From Piper betle (taxonomy: Eukaryota; Streptophyta; Magnoliopsida; Piperales; Piperaceae): DNA of 64,000 nucleotides. The notes below the pieces were generated by a model. The model saw only the letters and a list, made by a program, of their open reading frames with translations, had not been told where the DNA came from and did no database searches. A program made the position numbers and the translations under genes. Each line of letters starts with the position of its first letter. The stretch's first letter is position 1. The stretch spans positions 1-64,000 of the forward strand of contig JAURVB010012703.1 in the NCBI GenBank assembly GCA_033002965.1. Reading direction: 5' to 3'. Shown piece after piece: positions 50,751 through 61,096 of the stretch.

Positions 50751-51131
50751 ATGTCTGATGAAATCAGATTTCAAAACAGATTTTACCAAGATGCAGTGGA
50801 CTATACTACAAATATGGCCACTGATAAACAAAATATCGGCTACATCATCCCTCCTGATGCAGCAGCCAGACAAACAATATTGAATTGTCAGCAAAACAAT
50901 GTTTTAATCGCCATGATAGCTGACTTACATTACAAGGTCCAAACCTTGAGCATACAGGTTGAAAGACTTCAATCAAATGCTCATATAAATGAAACTCTTG
51001 AAACAATTACAAAGAATTTGGAAAAACTGTCATTAGGAAAGAAGCTGGAAGAACCTCCTAAAGTTAGGAAAGTTCTTTACTTCGGAAACAAAATTCCAGG
51101 TTTTGAAGGAAAAGGGACAATTATTGATTAA
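50751..51131 (+). CDS. Viral ORF 2, probable virion-associated protein
   Basis: 126 residues starting one base after the ORF 1 stop. A central helical segment (LIAMIADLHYKVQTLSIQVE ... LETITKNLEKLSLGKK) is followed by a basic, Pro-rich end (PPKVRKVLYFGNKIPG). Small second ORFs with a coiled coil and a basic C-terminus are the virion-associated proteins in this family, which bind the capsid and nucleic acid. Assignment is by position and architecture. Confidence 0.55.
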   Translation: MSDEIRFQNRFYQDAVDYTTNMATDKQNIGYIIPPDAAARQTILNCQQNNVLIAMIADLHYKVQTLSIQVERLQSNAHINETLETITKNLEKLSLGKKLEEPPKVRKVLYFGNKIPGFEGKGTIID

Positions 51132-51133
51132 TA

Positions 51134-51178
51134 TGAATAATTTGTCCAGAACGATACAAACAGTTATGGGACACCTCT
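51134..51178 (+). pseudogene. Viral ORF 3, first 15 codons
   Basis: A new frame (MNNLSRTIQTVMGHL) begins right after the ORF 2 stop and is cut at the junction with piece D. The rest, expected to be movement/capsid coding, is absent. Confidence 0.5.
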
Positions 51179-52187
51179 TACCAATTTCTGTGTTGACAAT
51201 TAATTTTGGATGTTTTGAACTATCTGTACACGACTTAGGCGGAAACCAAGTCTGCCAGAGTCTGTTCAGTGAACAGTGCCAGAATTAATGTTTGTCGAGA
51301 ATAAGATCCCTGTAAGGATAAAATTCTCTGTTGTGTTAACTGTATTATCCCTCCAATCAGGAGTGGTCGTCAGGTCAAGACGCCACCAATCGTCCCCGAT
51401 TGTGTATAAAACAGCTATTAGTGTTTTTATTTGTATAAATAATTTAGTTGTTCTAAATCCATTCCAACGAAGGACTAAGTTACAATTGTGGGCTTTGCCC
51501 GAGTCGCATCCAACCTGAATGGATTGTAGTCAACTAAATGTTAATAATTGTTTTTGTGTTTAATGTAGTAAGGCCGTGTTATGCTGTGTTTTTACACTAA
51601 AAAGTGAAAACAAACTGGAGGGTTGAAGAAGAGAAGTTCGTCAAAGCCGAGATGCGTGAAGTAAAAAAATTCTCTTTCCTCTTTCCATTGGCGAAGTCAT
51701 AGTCCCCAACAGATAAAATTCTTTCAGGTCCAAAGAATAGGAGGCGAGGAAATTATCTAGAAAAGATAAGTAAAAGAGAGGTACCTGAGAACCTGCTTGA
51801 GTATGTAGATCTTCTTGTAGATTCACCTTACTGGTTCTTCAACTCATCCAACGGGATCTTCTGTCCAATGACTGCCCTATACGGCCACCTGCCTTCAGCG
51901 GGACTTACGATCGGGACTCCCAGGCCTGTTGTTGAAGAGGAAGGTGATGAAGCACTTGATCTGGTCTGGATATCTTCGGCTCTCAGGGGTACCTGCTCTT
52001 GAACTTATGAGAACTAGATAATTCCCTCGACTTCTATCATTTGGAGAAGAAGGGATTCATCTGAGAAGGGACCAGAGGACTTGCCTCCGGAGATCGGAAA
52101 GAGAGAGGGGTTCTCTACTCACACATGATAGCAGAGCAATGCAACTTCTATTAAAATTCTTCGTATTTACAAATGAAGGGGGACAAC

Positions 52188-52197
52188 CCTTATATAG
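52188..52197 (-). promoter_or_regulatory. 35S-like viral promoter TATA box (piece D)
   Basis: Mirror copy of the TATA box at 48901, firing leftward. A G-box copy is at 52366-52371. The two promoters face each other across the central spacer. Confidence 0.75.
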
Positions 52198-52528
52198 ACG
52201 CGAAGGGCGGAGCCGGGTCTTAACATTGCCCGCTTACCCATAATTCATTACATAAAGAAGAAAAGAAAAGGATCGCTTACAAGTTAAGCGAACCATACAG
52301 ACTCGACACGTAAAAAGAAAAGCAAAGGGAGAAGCCTCCAGAGGTGACCAGTTAGAGAGGTGGACCACGTGGGTCGCTTAAAAACCACTCAACTAAGACA
52401 TCACCCTTGGATGCTTATCCCACTAACTCTATGACTCATACAAAACGACACAAACTATATACAAGTGGGTCAAATAGTGACCTTACATTATGGAGAGTCG
52501 GTGGAGAGATGGGCCTACCACGTCTTCT

Positions 52529-53951
52529 TCAGTCTGTCTGTGCCAAATTAATTGTCGGAGCTTGAGTGCTGTCCTTGTCGTCTTTGCTGTCTTTGTCTGA
52601 TAGAGTTGGTGTGTTGTCACGCGATGCTTCATCGTGAGTTGGAAGAGAGGCAAACATCTCAATGAGTTTGAGATTCTTTGACTCGGTAAATGGCTGTATG
52701 TATGGGCCGAAGTTCTTAGCCCAAAAGAACCTGTATGTTGGGCCTGTTAACATTAAGGTGAAGTTCTCGAGCACCTTAGATGTCCAACAGTAGTTGTAGC
52801 TTTGTGTATGGGCTCTGGCTAACTCGAGCTGCTTGTGCAATGGAGCCCAGGTGTTTGTGGGCAAGAACTTCCCAATCTGGTTCTAGATCAACTTGGTCCA
52901 GTTCAGGAAGCTCGTCATTGTGGCATAATCCAAGAGCCATGAAGCAGTTGGACTCTTCGACTATAATGTTGTTTTTGAATAAGGGAGGAGATGACTCAAT
53001 CTTCAGACGAAGTCTTCTTCCCTTTCTGAACAGAGCTGTTTCACAGATGTCTTGGATGTAATGAGGAAGCTTTTTGATCCCTTCATCATTCTGAAAATGT
53101 ATTTCGGCTAATAAGCCTGTCTGTAGAATTGCCTCTATTGTGACTTGTACGTCTCTGTAGTGCTGTATGGGGAATTCTTCTGCTGAGATGTAGGCCTTTC
53201 TTATGCTGTAGATAATCTGGCATCTACAGGCATAAGTCTGGTTGCATGTTGTGTAAGGGGCCTTGCATGGTCTCCTAATGTCGTATTCTGTATCATATTT
53301 GACTCGTAAGCATGAGTCAAGCTGTGGTGAATATTTCCCTTGTTGCGCTCTTTTTAGAAATTCAGTAATACATTCTACTTGTGAGCGAAGCTTGTCTTGA
53401 CTGTTGAGAGGAGTTGTGATAACTTGTGCATATGATGTTTCTTCATTAACTGGGCTGCTGACCAGTAATGGGCTTCTGAAATAAGACGGCCCACAAGTGG
53501 CAGCCACATCCTCAGCGGCTTGTTCAATGTTGTAGTATCCTCTAAAGGAGGCTTTAGTGGATCCAATAGCTTGTTGAAGTTCTGGGTATGTCTTGTAGAG
53601 CCCATATTTGGGTCCGGTGAAAAGGGCATAGCAGCAAAAGTTTTTCCCTTTTGGTTTTTCTTGTATCTTACCAAAGTAAAAGATTAAGGCGCTAATAACC
53701 ATAATCTTTTCTGTGGTATTTGTACTACTAATGTTCCAAATGTTGTCTATTATACATCTCTGTGAGTCGTCAAGGCGCAAACAGTCCTTGCTTATGTATT
53801 GTCTGTGGGTATTCTCGTAAGATACCAATTGTGTTTGTCCAAAAGAGAGAATGTTCCGAGAAACACCTTTCCCTTTTGTCATGTGTGGTCGGAGACTAAG
53901 CTCCATGTTGTCGCCCTTGTTTTTGTAATCCCAAGTTGCCTTGGGGGGCAT
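52529..53951 (-). pseudogene. Viroplasmin / transactivator, frameshifted copy (piece D)
   Basis: Inverted copy of the ORF at 47119-48540, with the viroplasmin domain intact near the N-terminus. One extra base near 52863 splits it into 391-residue and 111-residue frames. A few residue differences are seen (Asn for Thr, Tyr for Phe, Thr for Ala, Arg for Ser). The C-terminal acidic tail is present in the second frame. Confidence 0.88.
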
Positions 53952-53964
53952 TTTTGTCTGAAAT

Positions 53965-54130
53965 GAAGAGCCAAAAAATTAGTTTGATTTTTAAGGAATC
54001 AATAACCCTGAATTTTTAGAAGATTTCAAACTTCAGTATTGTACGATTTTAAGGAATCGTGAACCCTGAATTTTAAAGCTTTCAAACTTTTGTACGATTT
54101 TAAGGAATCGTGAACCCTGAATTTTGTGGA
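53965..54130 (-). repeat. Three tandem hairpin repeats (piece D)
   Basis: Mirror copy of 46925-47090, between polymerase and viroplasmin. The hairpin units appear unchanged between copies. Confidence 0.82.
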
Positions 54131-54135
54131 AGTTT

Positions 54136-56374
54136 TCAAACTTCATGTTGGCATAAAAGCCTGGATAAAATATCCGCTGTTTTATTGTCACTACCTTTAA
54201 TGTGTTCCCATTGTATATTGGTTCCTCTAGTAAGGAGGTAATTTTGGAATTTAAGCCAACGTTTGGCGTTTAATCCTTTTGTTTTTCCTTTTATCTGCTG
54301 TGAGTATTTAACTATTGCCTCACAGTCTGTTCTAATGGTAAACTCTTTCTTTCCTGTTAGGAAGAGTTCAAATGTTTCTAAGGCGTACATTACCGCCAAG
54401 ATTTCAAAGTCAAGACTAGTCATGTAACCAGTCTGTTCTTTGTATTTTCCACTGCCGTATCTACAGATAGATTCTTCGGCTTTGGGCGTATACTTATGTG
54501 TTTTTCTTAGGAGTATAGCACCCCATCCTTGATCACATCCGTCACATTCTATGATCAAATAATCAGTGTCAAGGGGTAAATGTAAATGTGGTAAGTTTCT
54601 TACTAGAGCTTTGATTTTCTTAACCAATTTGATGTCTTCAGAGTTAAAGAAGTTTAACCCTGTTTGGTTTGTTTTGTTGTACAAAGGTCCGGTAAATTTA
54701 CCAAGATCTTTGATAAAGCTTCTGGCATAATTAAGTATGCCAAGGAAGCTTCTTAGTTGTTTAGCGTCTTCCATTTTATCGGGAAAATCAAGGATCTTTG
54801 ACGCTATATGTGGTTGAAGTTGTATTGTTCCTTGTCCTAGGTTAGTTCCAAGGAAGGAAATGTGGGTTTTGTTTATTTCCATTTTCTTTCTGGAAATGAT
54901 TAACCCGTGTTGTTCAAATAGAGCTAGAACAGTATACAAATGTGCATAATGCTGTTCTTGTGTTCTAGAGAAAATGAGGATGTCATCAATGTATACACAT
55001 GTGAATTCTGTGTAATGTTTGAAGACCGCGTCCATTTTTCTCTGGAAAACCTGAGGAGCTGTCTTGAGTCCGAAAGGCATGACTAACCATTCGTAGTGTC
55101 CATTGGGGCATGAGAATGCCGTCCATTGTATGGAATCAGGGTGCATCTTTATTTGCCAAAATCCTGACTTTCAAGTCGAATTTTGAATAATACCTTGATG
55201 CCTGTATTCTATTTATAAGTTGTTCTTTGTCGGGAATTTTGTATCCATCTTCCCTGGTATTGTCATTTAGTCTTTTGTAATTAAAGACCATTCTGGACTG
55301 TCCACGTTTTTGTTCCGAGCCTTTGTTTACTATAAAGGCTGGGCTTCTGTGTGGGCTTGTGGATTTTCTAATCAGGCCTAGGCCCATGAGCTGTTTAATA
55401 TGCATATCGCATTCTTGTTGCTCCCAATTTGTGTATTTCATGTCTTGGGCCTTAATTGTCAGGTCTGGGTTTATAATGTCCAATTTGCAATAGACATTAT
55501 TTCTATCCCAGTGTTGTGTAGGATTTTCTCCTATTATGGAGATGTGTTGTAGTCGTTTCAAGAAATCTTCTATGTTCTGTGAATTGTACATACACTTGAA
55601 TAAATTCGTTGGGCTTATAAAGTCCATACAAATTTCTTCAGATGGGCTTGTATCCTGTTCCAGAAAATGCATGGAGCATTCATCTGGGCCTGGAGTTTCT
55701 TCTAAAATGTTCATGTGACACTTACAGTCCGATATGGGCTGTAATTGGGTGTAGGGATTTTCTGTTTTCCCTGAGATACCATCTGTTTCATCAGGAAACA
55801 GGGGCTGATCATCTTCTCCAACGTGGATTCGAATTTTCTTTGTAGGTGTGCGCTTGTTTGTGATAGAGTCAGCACGCTGTGTTCGCAACTCTGATAGTAT
55901 TGTTGGGTTTGTAATATCCTCAGATATTACTGGGCTTACTGTGGTGTTATGGGCCAGAATGAAATAGTCTTGGGTAATGTAACAAGATCTTTCATCGTGG
56001 ACCATGTAATTTTGACCTAGGATCATGTCTATATGTTGTGTAGACATATCATAGATCCACATCCTCTTGAGGGTAAGAGGTGTGCCATATGTGTTGCAAT
56101 TATTCAGTAATTGAATTTTTGCATTTTTTATGTAATATTCGTTTGGAGCTTTCGTTCCATCGAATTGTGTTGCCATAACCGGAGAGGTTGGCTTGTGCTT
56201 TTCTACGTGAGAGAAGATTTGGTTGTAAAGTTGTGTGCTAATGTATGAACTGGTTGACCCAGTGTCTATGAAGGCGTTCAGACAGGTGCTAACACCTCCA
56301 AGTGTTATTTTGACCCAAACTTGGGTTTCAACTGTGTTGTGATTACAAGGAGATTTTCCTTGTATTAAACCCAT
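54136..56374 (-). pseudogene. Viral protease-reverse transcriptase-RNase H, one frameshift
   Basis: This polymerase ORF starts on its own ATG at 56374. The retropepsin-like aspartic protease has its active site near residue 37 (FIDTGST). The first part of RT follows (SPHRSPAFIV, YYSKFDLK). One extra base near 55168 then shifts the frame. The second frame (54136-55146) carries the RT catalytic YIDDILIFS, LGTNLGQG, the RNase H residues in IIECDGCDQGWG, LDFEILAVMYALE and FTIRTDCEA, and the natural end. The enzyme copies pregenomic RNA to DNA in related viruses. Here the frameshift falls inside RT, so this copy encodes no whole polymerase. Confidence 0.9.
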
Positions 56375-56402
56375 TTTTGTTTGTGATGAGGATTCAAGTT
56401 CC

Positions 56403-57060
56403 TCATGGAATTGATTCTATATCAGATAGAGTTGGTTCAAAAGGATCATTATCTTGTTGCTTTTCTAGAAGTTCTATTCTGACTTCTAGTGAATTCAGTC
56501 TTGTTTCTAGATTTCTAATCCTAGAGATCTGTAAATTTTGTTGTTGCGAATTTCCTATTGGAGTATCTTTTACTTCAATAGTAATTCCAAATTGAGATTT
56601 TATGCAAACAATGCATATCTCATGTTGGCATTGGCTGCATTTAGCCCTTCTATTCAAGTCCGGTAGATAACCGCACCAGGAACAAGGCTTTGTTTTGTTG
56701 CCAGTCCCATGTAGCCAATGATGACTTTTGCAGTTTGTTTGTATCTCAGTCTTTGCCAAGGTAAACATCATCATGTTTGTTTCCATTAGACTTTCAATTT
56801 CGTCTAAGGAACTTATGATGTTTTGAGCAGGGTTTTCAGATAACCCGTACTTGTCGGCATAGTTATACTTATCATTATAACTGTTTAGGTTGTTAATGAG
56901 GCTGTAGTCTATCTCATTGTTGTACTATCTCACTTACTCCAATGATTTCTTCAAGAGAATAAATTGAGGAAGAGTCTGAGACATCTGAACTGATTTCGAT
57001 TAGATCCATGTTAGTATTATTAACTACCATGGCCCTTTTGTCATATGTGACTAATGGATT
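56403..57060 (-). pseudogene. Viral Cys-rich ORF with CX2CX11CX2CX4CX2C motif (5' truncated)
   Basis: The frame read from about 56930 down to 56403 carries CSWC, 11 residues, CSQC, four residues, CIVC: an exact CX2CX11CX2CX4CX2C pattern, described as characteristic of badnavirus (and tungrovirus) polyproteins just after the capsid. A coiled-coil-like tail follows (LETRLNSLEVRIELLEKQQ), and the ORF ends 28 bases before the polymerase start. A frame break lies near 56935; upstream coding-like sequence (NPLVTYDKRAMVV) fades at about 57060. The capsid CCHC knuckle and movement domains are not seen. A separate ORF rather than one large polyprotein is unlike badnaviruses. Confidence 0.75.
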
Positions 57061-57075
57061 CGAAACAAATCCTAT

Positions 57076-57921
57076 TTACAATAGAAAAATAATATTTTAT
57101 TGGTAGAAAATAAAGGGCAAATTATAAAATAAATAGAGGATATGTGATAGCAACGTAATAAAAGTCCTCAATTTATATTAATAGAAAATTTATAAAATAG
57201 TTATAGGACACATGATATCAGATAACCAGCGAGTTGCACGAACTATAAAATTGTGTGAAAGAAAGAATAAATATTTCAACCCTAGCTCCTCTTTTTGCAG
57301 CAAGATTTTTACTAAGGAAAGAAATCAAGTTAAAGAGGGTTTTCTTTTGATTTGTAAAGAAAGATGAATAAGTTTTTAATTACTTGTTTTTAACCTATAA
57401 AAAAAGAACTTATATGAACAAGTCTATTAGCTTAATAGGCCAAAAATTAATATTATTTACATTTAAAACATATTATTATAGAATATATCAAGAATATACC
57501 AAATTAATTTAAAAAACTATTGCTAAATTATTTTTAAATAAAAAGAATGAATATTTCTTTAATGTAGCAAAAAATATAGATGCATACAAATATTAAGAGT
57601 AATTTTAACTTTAATAAGTAAAAAAACCAATAATTAAATAAATTTAATTTTTCATTTAGATAAATTATACTCTAATTTTTTTAATTTAAATAAATAAATA
57701 AATAAATAAAATCTGATAAAAAATAATTTAGATTGCCTATTAAATAATAAATTTAATTGGAATAGTTTAATTATAAAATAATAAATTTAAATCGAATATT
57801 ATAATTATTAAATTTACCAATATTTTAAAACTTCTAATTTAGGTAAAATTATGCTCCAATATTTTTCTAATAATAAAAAATAAAAATAACCTCTAGTTTA
57901 AACAAAGCAGTAAATATTAAC
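57076..57921. other. AT-rich remainder of BAHD copy 2 intron
   Basis: About 850 bases, very AT-rich, between the viral homology and the exon 1 donor. The exact end of viral sequence is not certain. Confidence 0.45.
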
Positions 57922-58865
57922 CTCCAGGCCGCCAACCTCGTCGTCCGCGGGGAGCTCTTCGGCAACGCAGCAACAATTACCCAGAAGTTCCCGATCGCGT
58001 CATCCGGCAATGGCGGCTCCATTCTCCGTCGGAGATTCACTGCATGGGATACTATGAAACCTCTTTCGTCCTCACCGTTATTGGCCCCAGTCTTCCTCGT
58101 CGCCCTCGCCATGCACCTGCTCACCAGAGCCGTGACGGCCTCCACGCGAGTGGGGGCGCCGCCGCGCTTCCGCCGGAGAGAGTCAAATTTGAACTCGTCG
58201 ATCACAAATCTTTTCATGGTGGGATTGGTGGCGAATTGATACGCCGGCCTCGGTGCCCCTGGTATATGCGGGAAGAGGTGGTGATGGACGACAAGCGGCG
58301 TCTTTATGGCAGTAGCGTTCCCCACCTCGCCTGCCGTGGAGGCCCAGTTGTTGAGGATGGTAACAAAGGTGGCCGCGTCGCCGACGAAGTGGGAGAGGCT
58401 CACTCCCAGTGCCAATCCGCCGCAGTCGAAGAAGTTGGCCTGCACGGCCAAGAGAGCATCGTCTCTGCCAGAGTGCTTGGTGCATGTATGGTAACAAGGA
58501 ACGAGCTCGGACAAGCTGATCTTGTTAGGCTCCTTGAGGAGCTCCTCTAATTGGCAATGGAGTACTCTTGTTTCATAAAACTCGACTCCTTGGTCGTTGC
58601 ATTCGATCCGGCTTAGATCTACAAACCTTCCGGCCAGTGGGTAGAATTGCACCAAACTTTGAGACAGAGATGACTTGAGAAGGCGAGATACGTCGGCAGT
58701 TGTAGTGGCGGCCTTGCCCATTTGATGGTCACGGTAGTACAAGATGAGAGGAACGAACATGTGAGGGGCGAGCTGGTCTAGACAGCTGAGATTGAAGTTA
58801 CGAAGGTGAGGTGCGGTTGGAGATGCTGGTCTGATCATCTCTTTGCTAATTACCTTCACCTCCAT
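57922..58865 (-). pseudogene. BAHD acyltransferase copy 2, exon 1
   Basis: The first exon begins MEVKVISKEMIRPASP and includes the catalytic HxxxD as SHFVGDAATF, plus PLPDDAIGNFWVIV near the end. It is open for its length, but the last 10 or so codons before the donor (GAG/GTTAAT at 57921) read out of frame: compared with the sister genes one G is missing at about 57945. If spliced, exon 2 (43236-43595) with DFGWG would be read in the wrong frame. With the 14-kb virus-filled intron, this copy is probably dead, though lightly damaged. Its upstream sequence (58890-59010) resembles the promoter of copy 3. Confidence 0.78.
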
Positions 58866-59660
58866 TAATTGTTGCTCTTGATCAAGAAATTGGCTTTCTA
58901 ATTATAAGTGAATCTCTTGGATATATATATATGTAAGAGTTACTATTAGTGAGGTCAATATATAGAGATATGGATTAAATTCAATCTTGTTTGTTTGTTC
59001 GTCGCGTTCAGGTTTGGTTGTCGAAAAGGAAAATATTGTAAATATCGAAGAGACTTTTTCTTTTGTCGTTTTAAATTTATAGTAGATGTTATTTTGCTTT
59101 TGTCTTTGTTCTTCTGTCTTATCTACCTTGCTATTCAGGTATGGGCAGATGCCGTTCTTCGCATCAACGTCCTTAGTTTTGTTATAAATATTAATAAATT
59201 CTCATAAAACACTTTTATGCCACACTCAAATGTGAACTTCAAATCTTAATATATGAAATAATGTCTAGATTTTAATTAATTAGTAATTTGTTTCCACAGT
59301 GAAACTAGATAATTTGAATTTTATTGGTTTGGTGTAAGAATTAATATAGAATTATTAATTTTTTACCATTTAAAGTGTATAGAAGAGTAAGATTAGTTGC
59401 TGGGGACGGTTGTCTTCGAATCTGCACATCGAATCAACTTAATATAAGTAATAATAATATGGATCAACCCAGCAAAAAAATTATCAACTATAAAATAAAA
59501 TCAAAACAAACACCAAGCAAATTATAACATGAAAAATAAAATCGCTAATTAAGTCGGCTAAGGAGTACATTATGATCACTTTATAAACTATTTCAATCTC
59601 TATAGATCAGCATGCTTACATGCCTATACATCAATAGCACCTTAGTCTATATTTCTCCTT
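58866..59660. other. Upstream region of BAHD copy 2
   Basis: Contains the probable promoter (GTGAATCTCTTGGATATAT at about 58909), shared with copy 3. The remainder is AT-rich with no gene seen. Confidence 0.4.
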
Positions 59661-59666
59661 AATGTG

Positions 59667-59765
59667 ATTGATGTAAAGACGAGAAGAACGAGAACAAAAA
59701 GGCTGCTCATATCAATGACGTCCTTCCTGGTGGAGATGCTCCGAAAGCTATCCCGTACTCCACTC
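59667..59765 (+). pseudogene. PPase terminal-exon fragment, copy 2
   Basis: A plus-strand block resembling the last exon of the pyrophosphatase pseudogene (KDEKNENKKAAHINDVL ... DAPKAIPYS). A few substitutions, no other PPase exon nearby. It lies upstream of BAHD copy 2, so it travelled with the BAHD duplication. Confidence 0.7.
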
Positions 59766-59794
59766 TGCACTATATAGTACTGTTGATAGTCTCT

Positions 59795-60430
59795 CTTTTT
59801 TTTTTTTTTTTAATTTAATTTAAGTTCGGATCGGGTCGAATTTTTATTACGAAATTGACATCGACCATTTTCTCCCTGCTTTCTCCCCCCTCCCCCTTTG
59901 TTTTGCCACGCAGCCCCACTGCCGGCGACCCACCTGCAGCTGCTGGTCAAGGGGATGCAAGGGGGCGCCGGGGGGGGGGGGATGAAATGTGGGGAGGACA
60001 GCATCTGCCGCCGGGGGCCGTGGAGGGGGGGGAGGGTGGGCCGGCGGGTAGATGCCCGGCGTTGGCCGGGAGGGGGTGGGGGGAGCCACAGTGCCAGGGG
60101 GCTGCAGCTTGGCCAGGGGGTTGGGGCAGTGGCAGGGGGAGCCGCAGGGCCGGGTGAGGGCAAAGGGGACTGTGGCGCGGCCAGGGGGTTGGGGCAGCAG
60201 TTGGCGGGGGCAAGGCTGCAGGGGAGCCCACGCGCGGTAGTGGCTCGGGAATCCACCCGCATGCAGGAGCACAGTGGGGGTGGGGGGTTGCAAGGGGCGG
60301 GGGCCGGGGCAGGGGGTGGCAGGGCGATGGGCGGGGGTGTAGGGAGAAATCGGCCGCTGGATTTGATCCGGCGGACGTACTTGGATGCGCTGCAAAACGC
60401 ATGTAGTGCATTCTTGCAAATCTGTGTATA
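59795..60430. mobile_element. GC-rich repetitive insertion near PPase fragments
   Basis: A T homopolymer (about 59797-59812) is followed by about 550 bp of low-complexity G-rich sequence. The right end (GGATTTGATCC, GATGCGCTGCAAAACGCATG, then a TATATATA tract) resembles, inverted, the left end of the insertion at 43800. Long frames on both strands reflect composition, not genes. Confidence 0.45.
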
Positions 60431-60439
60431 TATATATAT

Positions 60440-60960
60440 CTATATAAAACTTCAAAAACTATTATGGCTAGCGATAAACAGCAAAGGGATAAGCTCTTGG
60501 AACCTTAGAATGACAAAGAAATTATGAGACAATTTGAAGTTCCAAAATTTGGTTTATTGCTATGTTTCTCTTCGATAATTTTGATGTAAACACAAGAGCG
60601 AGAGCAAAGACGTTTAAATCAACGACTTCCAGCGCAGCATCCTACTGATTTCTTAAGATGAAGATGATATGTTAAAACTATCCAGTACTCAAATGTAAAA
60701 TCTATGCACTTATACTGTCACTTATTTGACAAACATATTCTTCTCGTTCAATATTCCATGTCCATGACTGCGAGATAATGATTTCTCCTACATAAAGAAA
60801 GTTCGAGGCAGTAACACTTCAAATCCTCGTTTTGATGATCGAACAAGTGCGTTCGTCTGATGTTAGCTAATTATTTTAAGTTAAAGCAGATGAGACTTCA
60901 TTTTATGTTCCAATTTATTATCTAGTATAATATTGATGAATGCTGCATTGTAAATTCTGT
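60440..60960 (+). pseudogene. PPase terminal intron-exon remnant, copy 3
   Basis: Sequence from CTATTATGGCTAGCG through TTTGGTTTATTGCTATG to AGCTAATTATTT follows 42590-43070 collinearly: the last PPase intron, the degraded terminal exon (about 60575-60700, with stops), and downstream DNA. It shows that the duplicated unit included the PPase 3' end plus the BAHD gene. Confidence 0.75.
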
Positions 60961-61096
60961 AACAAGTTAAATTGATCATAATTGTGAAAACATCTTAGCT
61001 TGAAAAAGAAAAGCTAGGAGCATCTCTATTAAGTGAAAGGTAAGTCTTATTTATACTTAAAGAGAAACAAGAAATTCATGACATGCTTAGTTGTAT

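Larger units (their letters stand above)
46531..54539. repeat. Large viral inverted repeat (palindrome)
   Basis: Arm 46531-49921 (3391 bp) and arm 51179-54539 (3361 bp) are inverted near-copies spanning RNase H, viroplasmin, promoter and leader, around a 1.26-kb unique centre (primer site, ORFs 1-2). The arms differ by about 30 bp net, mainly indels near 48720-48800 against 52300-52350, plus scattered substitutions. A second inverted pair, 45930-46530 and 49860-50460, is exactly 601 bp on each side. Confidence 0.9.
45654..57075. mobile_element. Endogenous pararetrovirus (Caulimoviridae) array, four pieces
   Basis: Four joined pieces alternate in orientation: A 45654-45929 (+), B 45930-46530 (-), C 46531-51178 (+) and D 51179 to about 57075 (-). 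Together they show a circular-genome order of small ORF 1, small ORF 2, start of ORF 3, a gap (movement and capsid regions mostly absent), Cys-rich ORF, protease-RT-RNase H, hairpin repeats, viroplasmin, 35S-like promoter, long leader and tRNA-Met primer site. No integrase or LTR is visible, as expected for this family, which integrates by host repair. C and D differ by few substitutions and some indels, so the insertion or duplication is recent on an evolutionary scale. As present, no piece is a complete genome and polymerase is frameshifted. Confidence 0.92.

Noticed and set aside
46531..54539. Palindrome as a simple assembly artefact
   Set aside because: The arms differ by indels and by residue changes, and each leads into different unique sequence, so a plain duplication of one read path does not explain them. 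Long reads would still be decisive.
59810..60527. Overlapping frames of 100-209 codons on both strands
   Set aside because: G-rich composition makes stops rare in every frame; the sequence belongs to the GC-rich repeat related to 43800.
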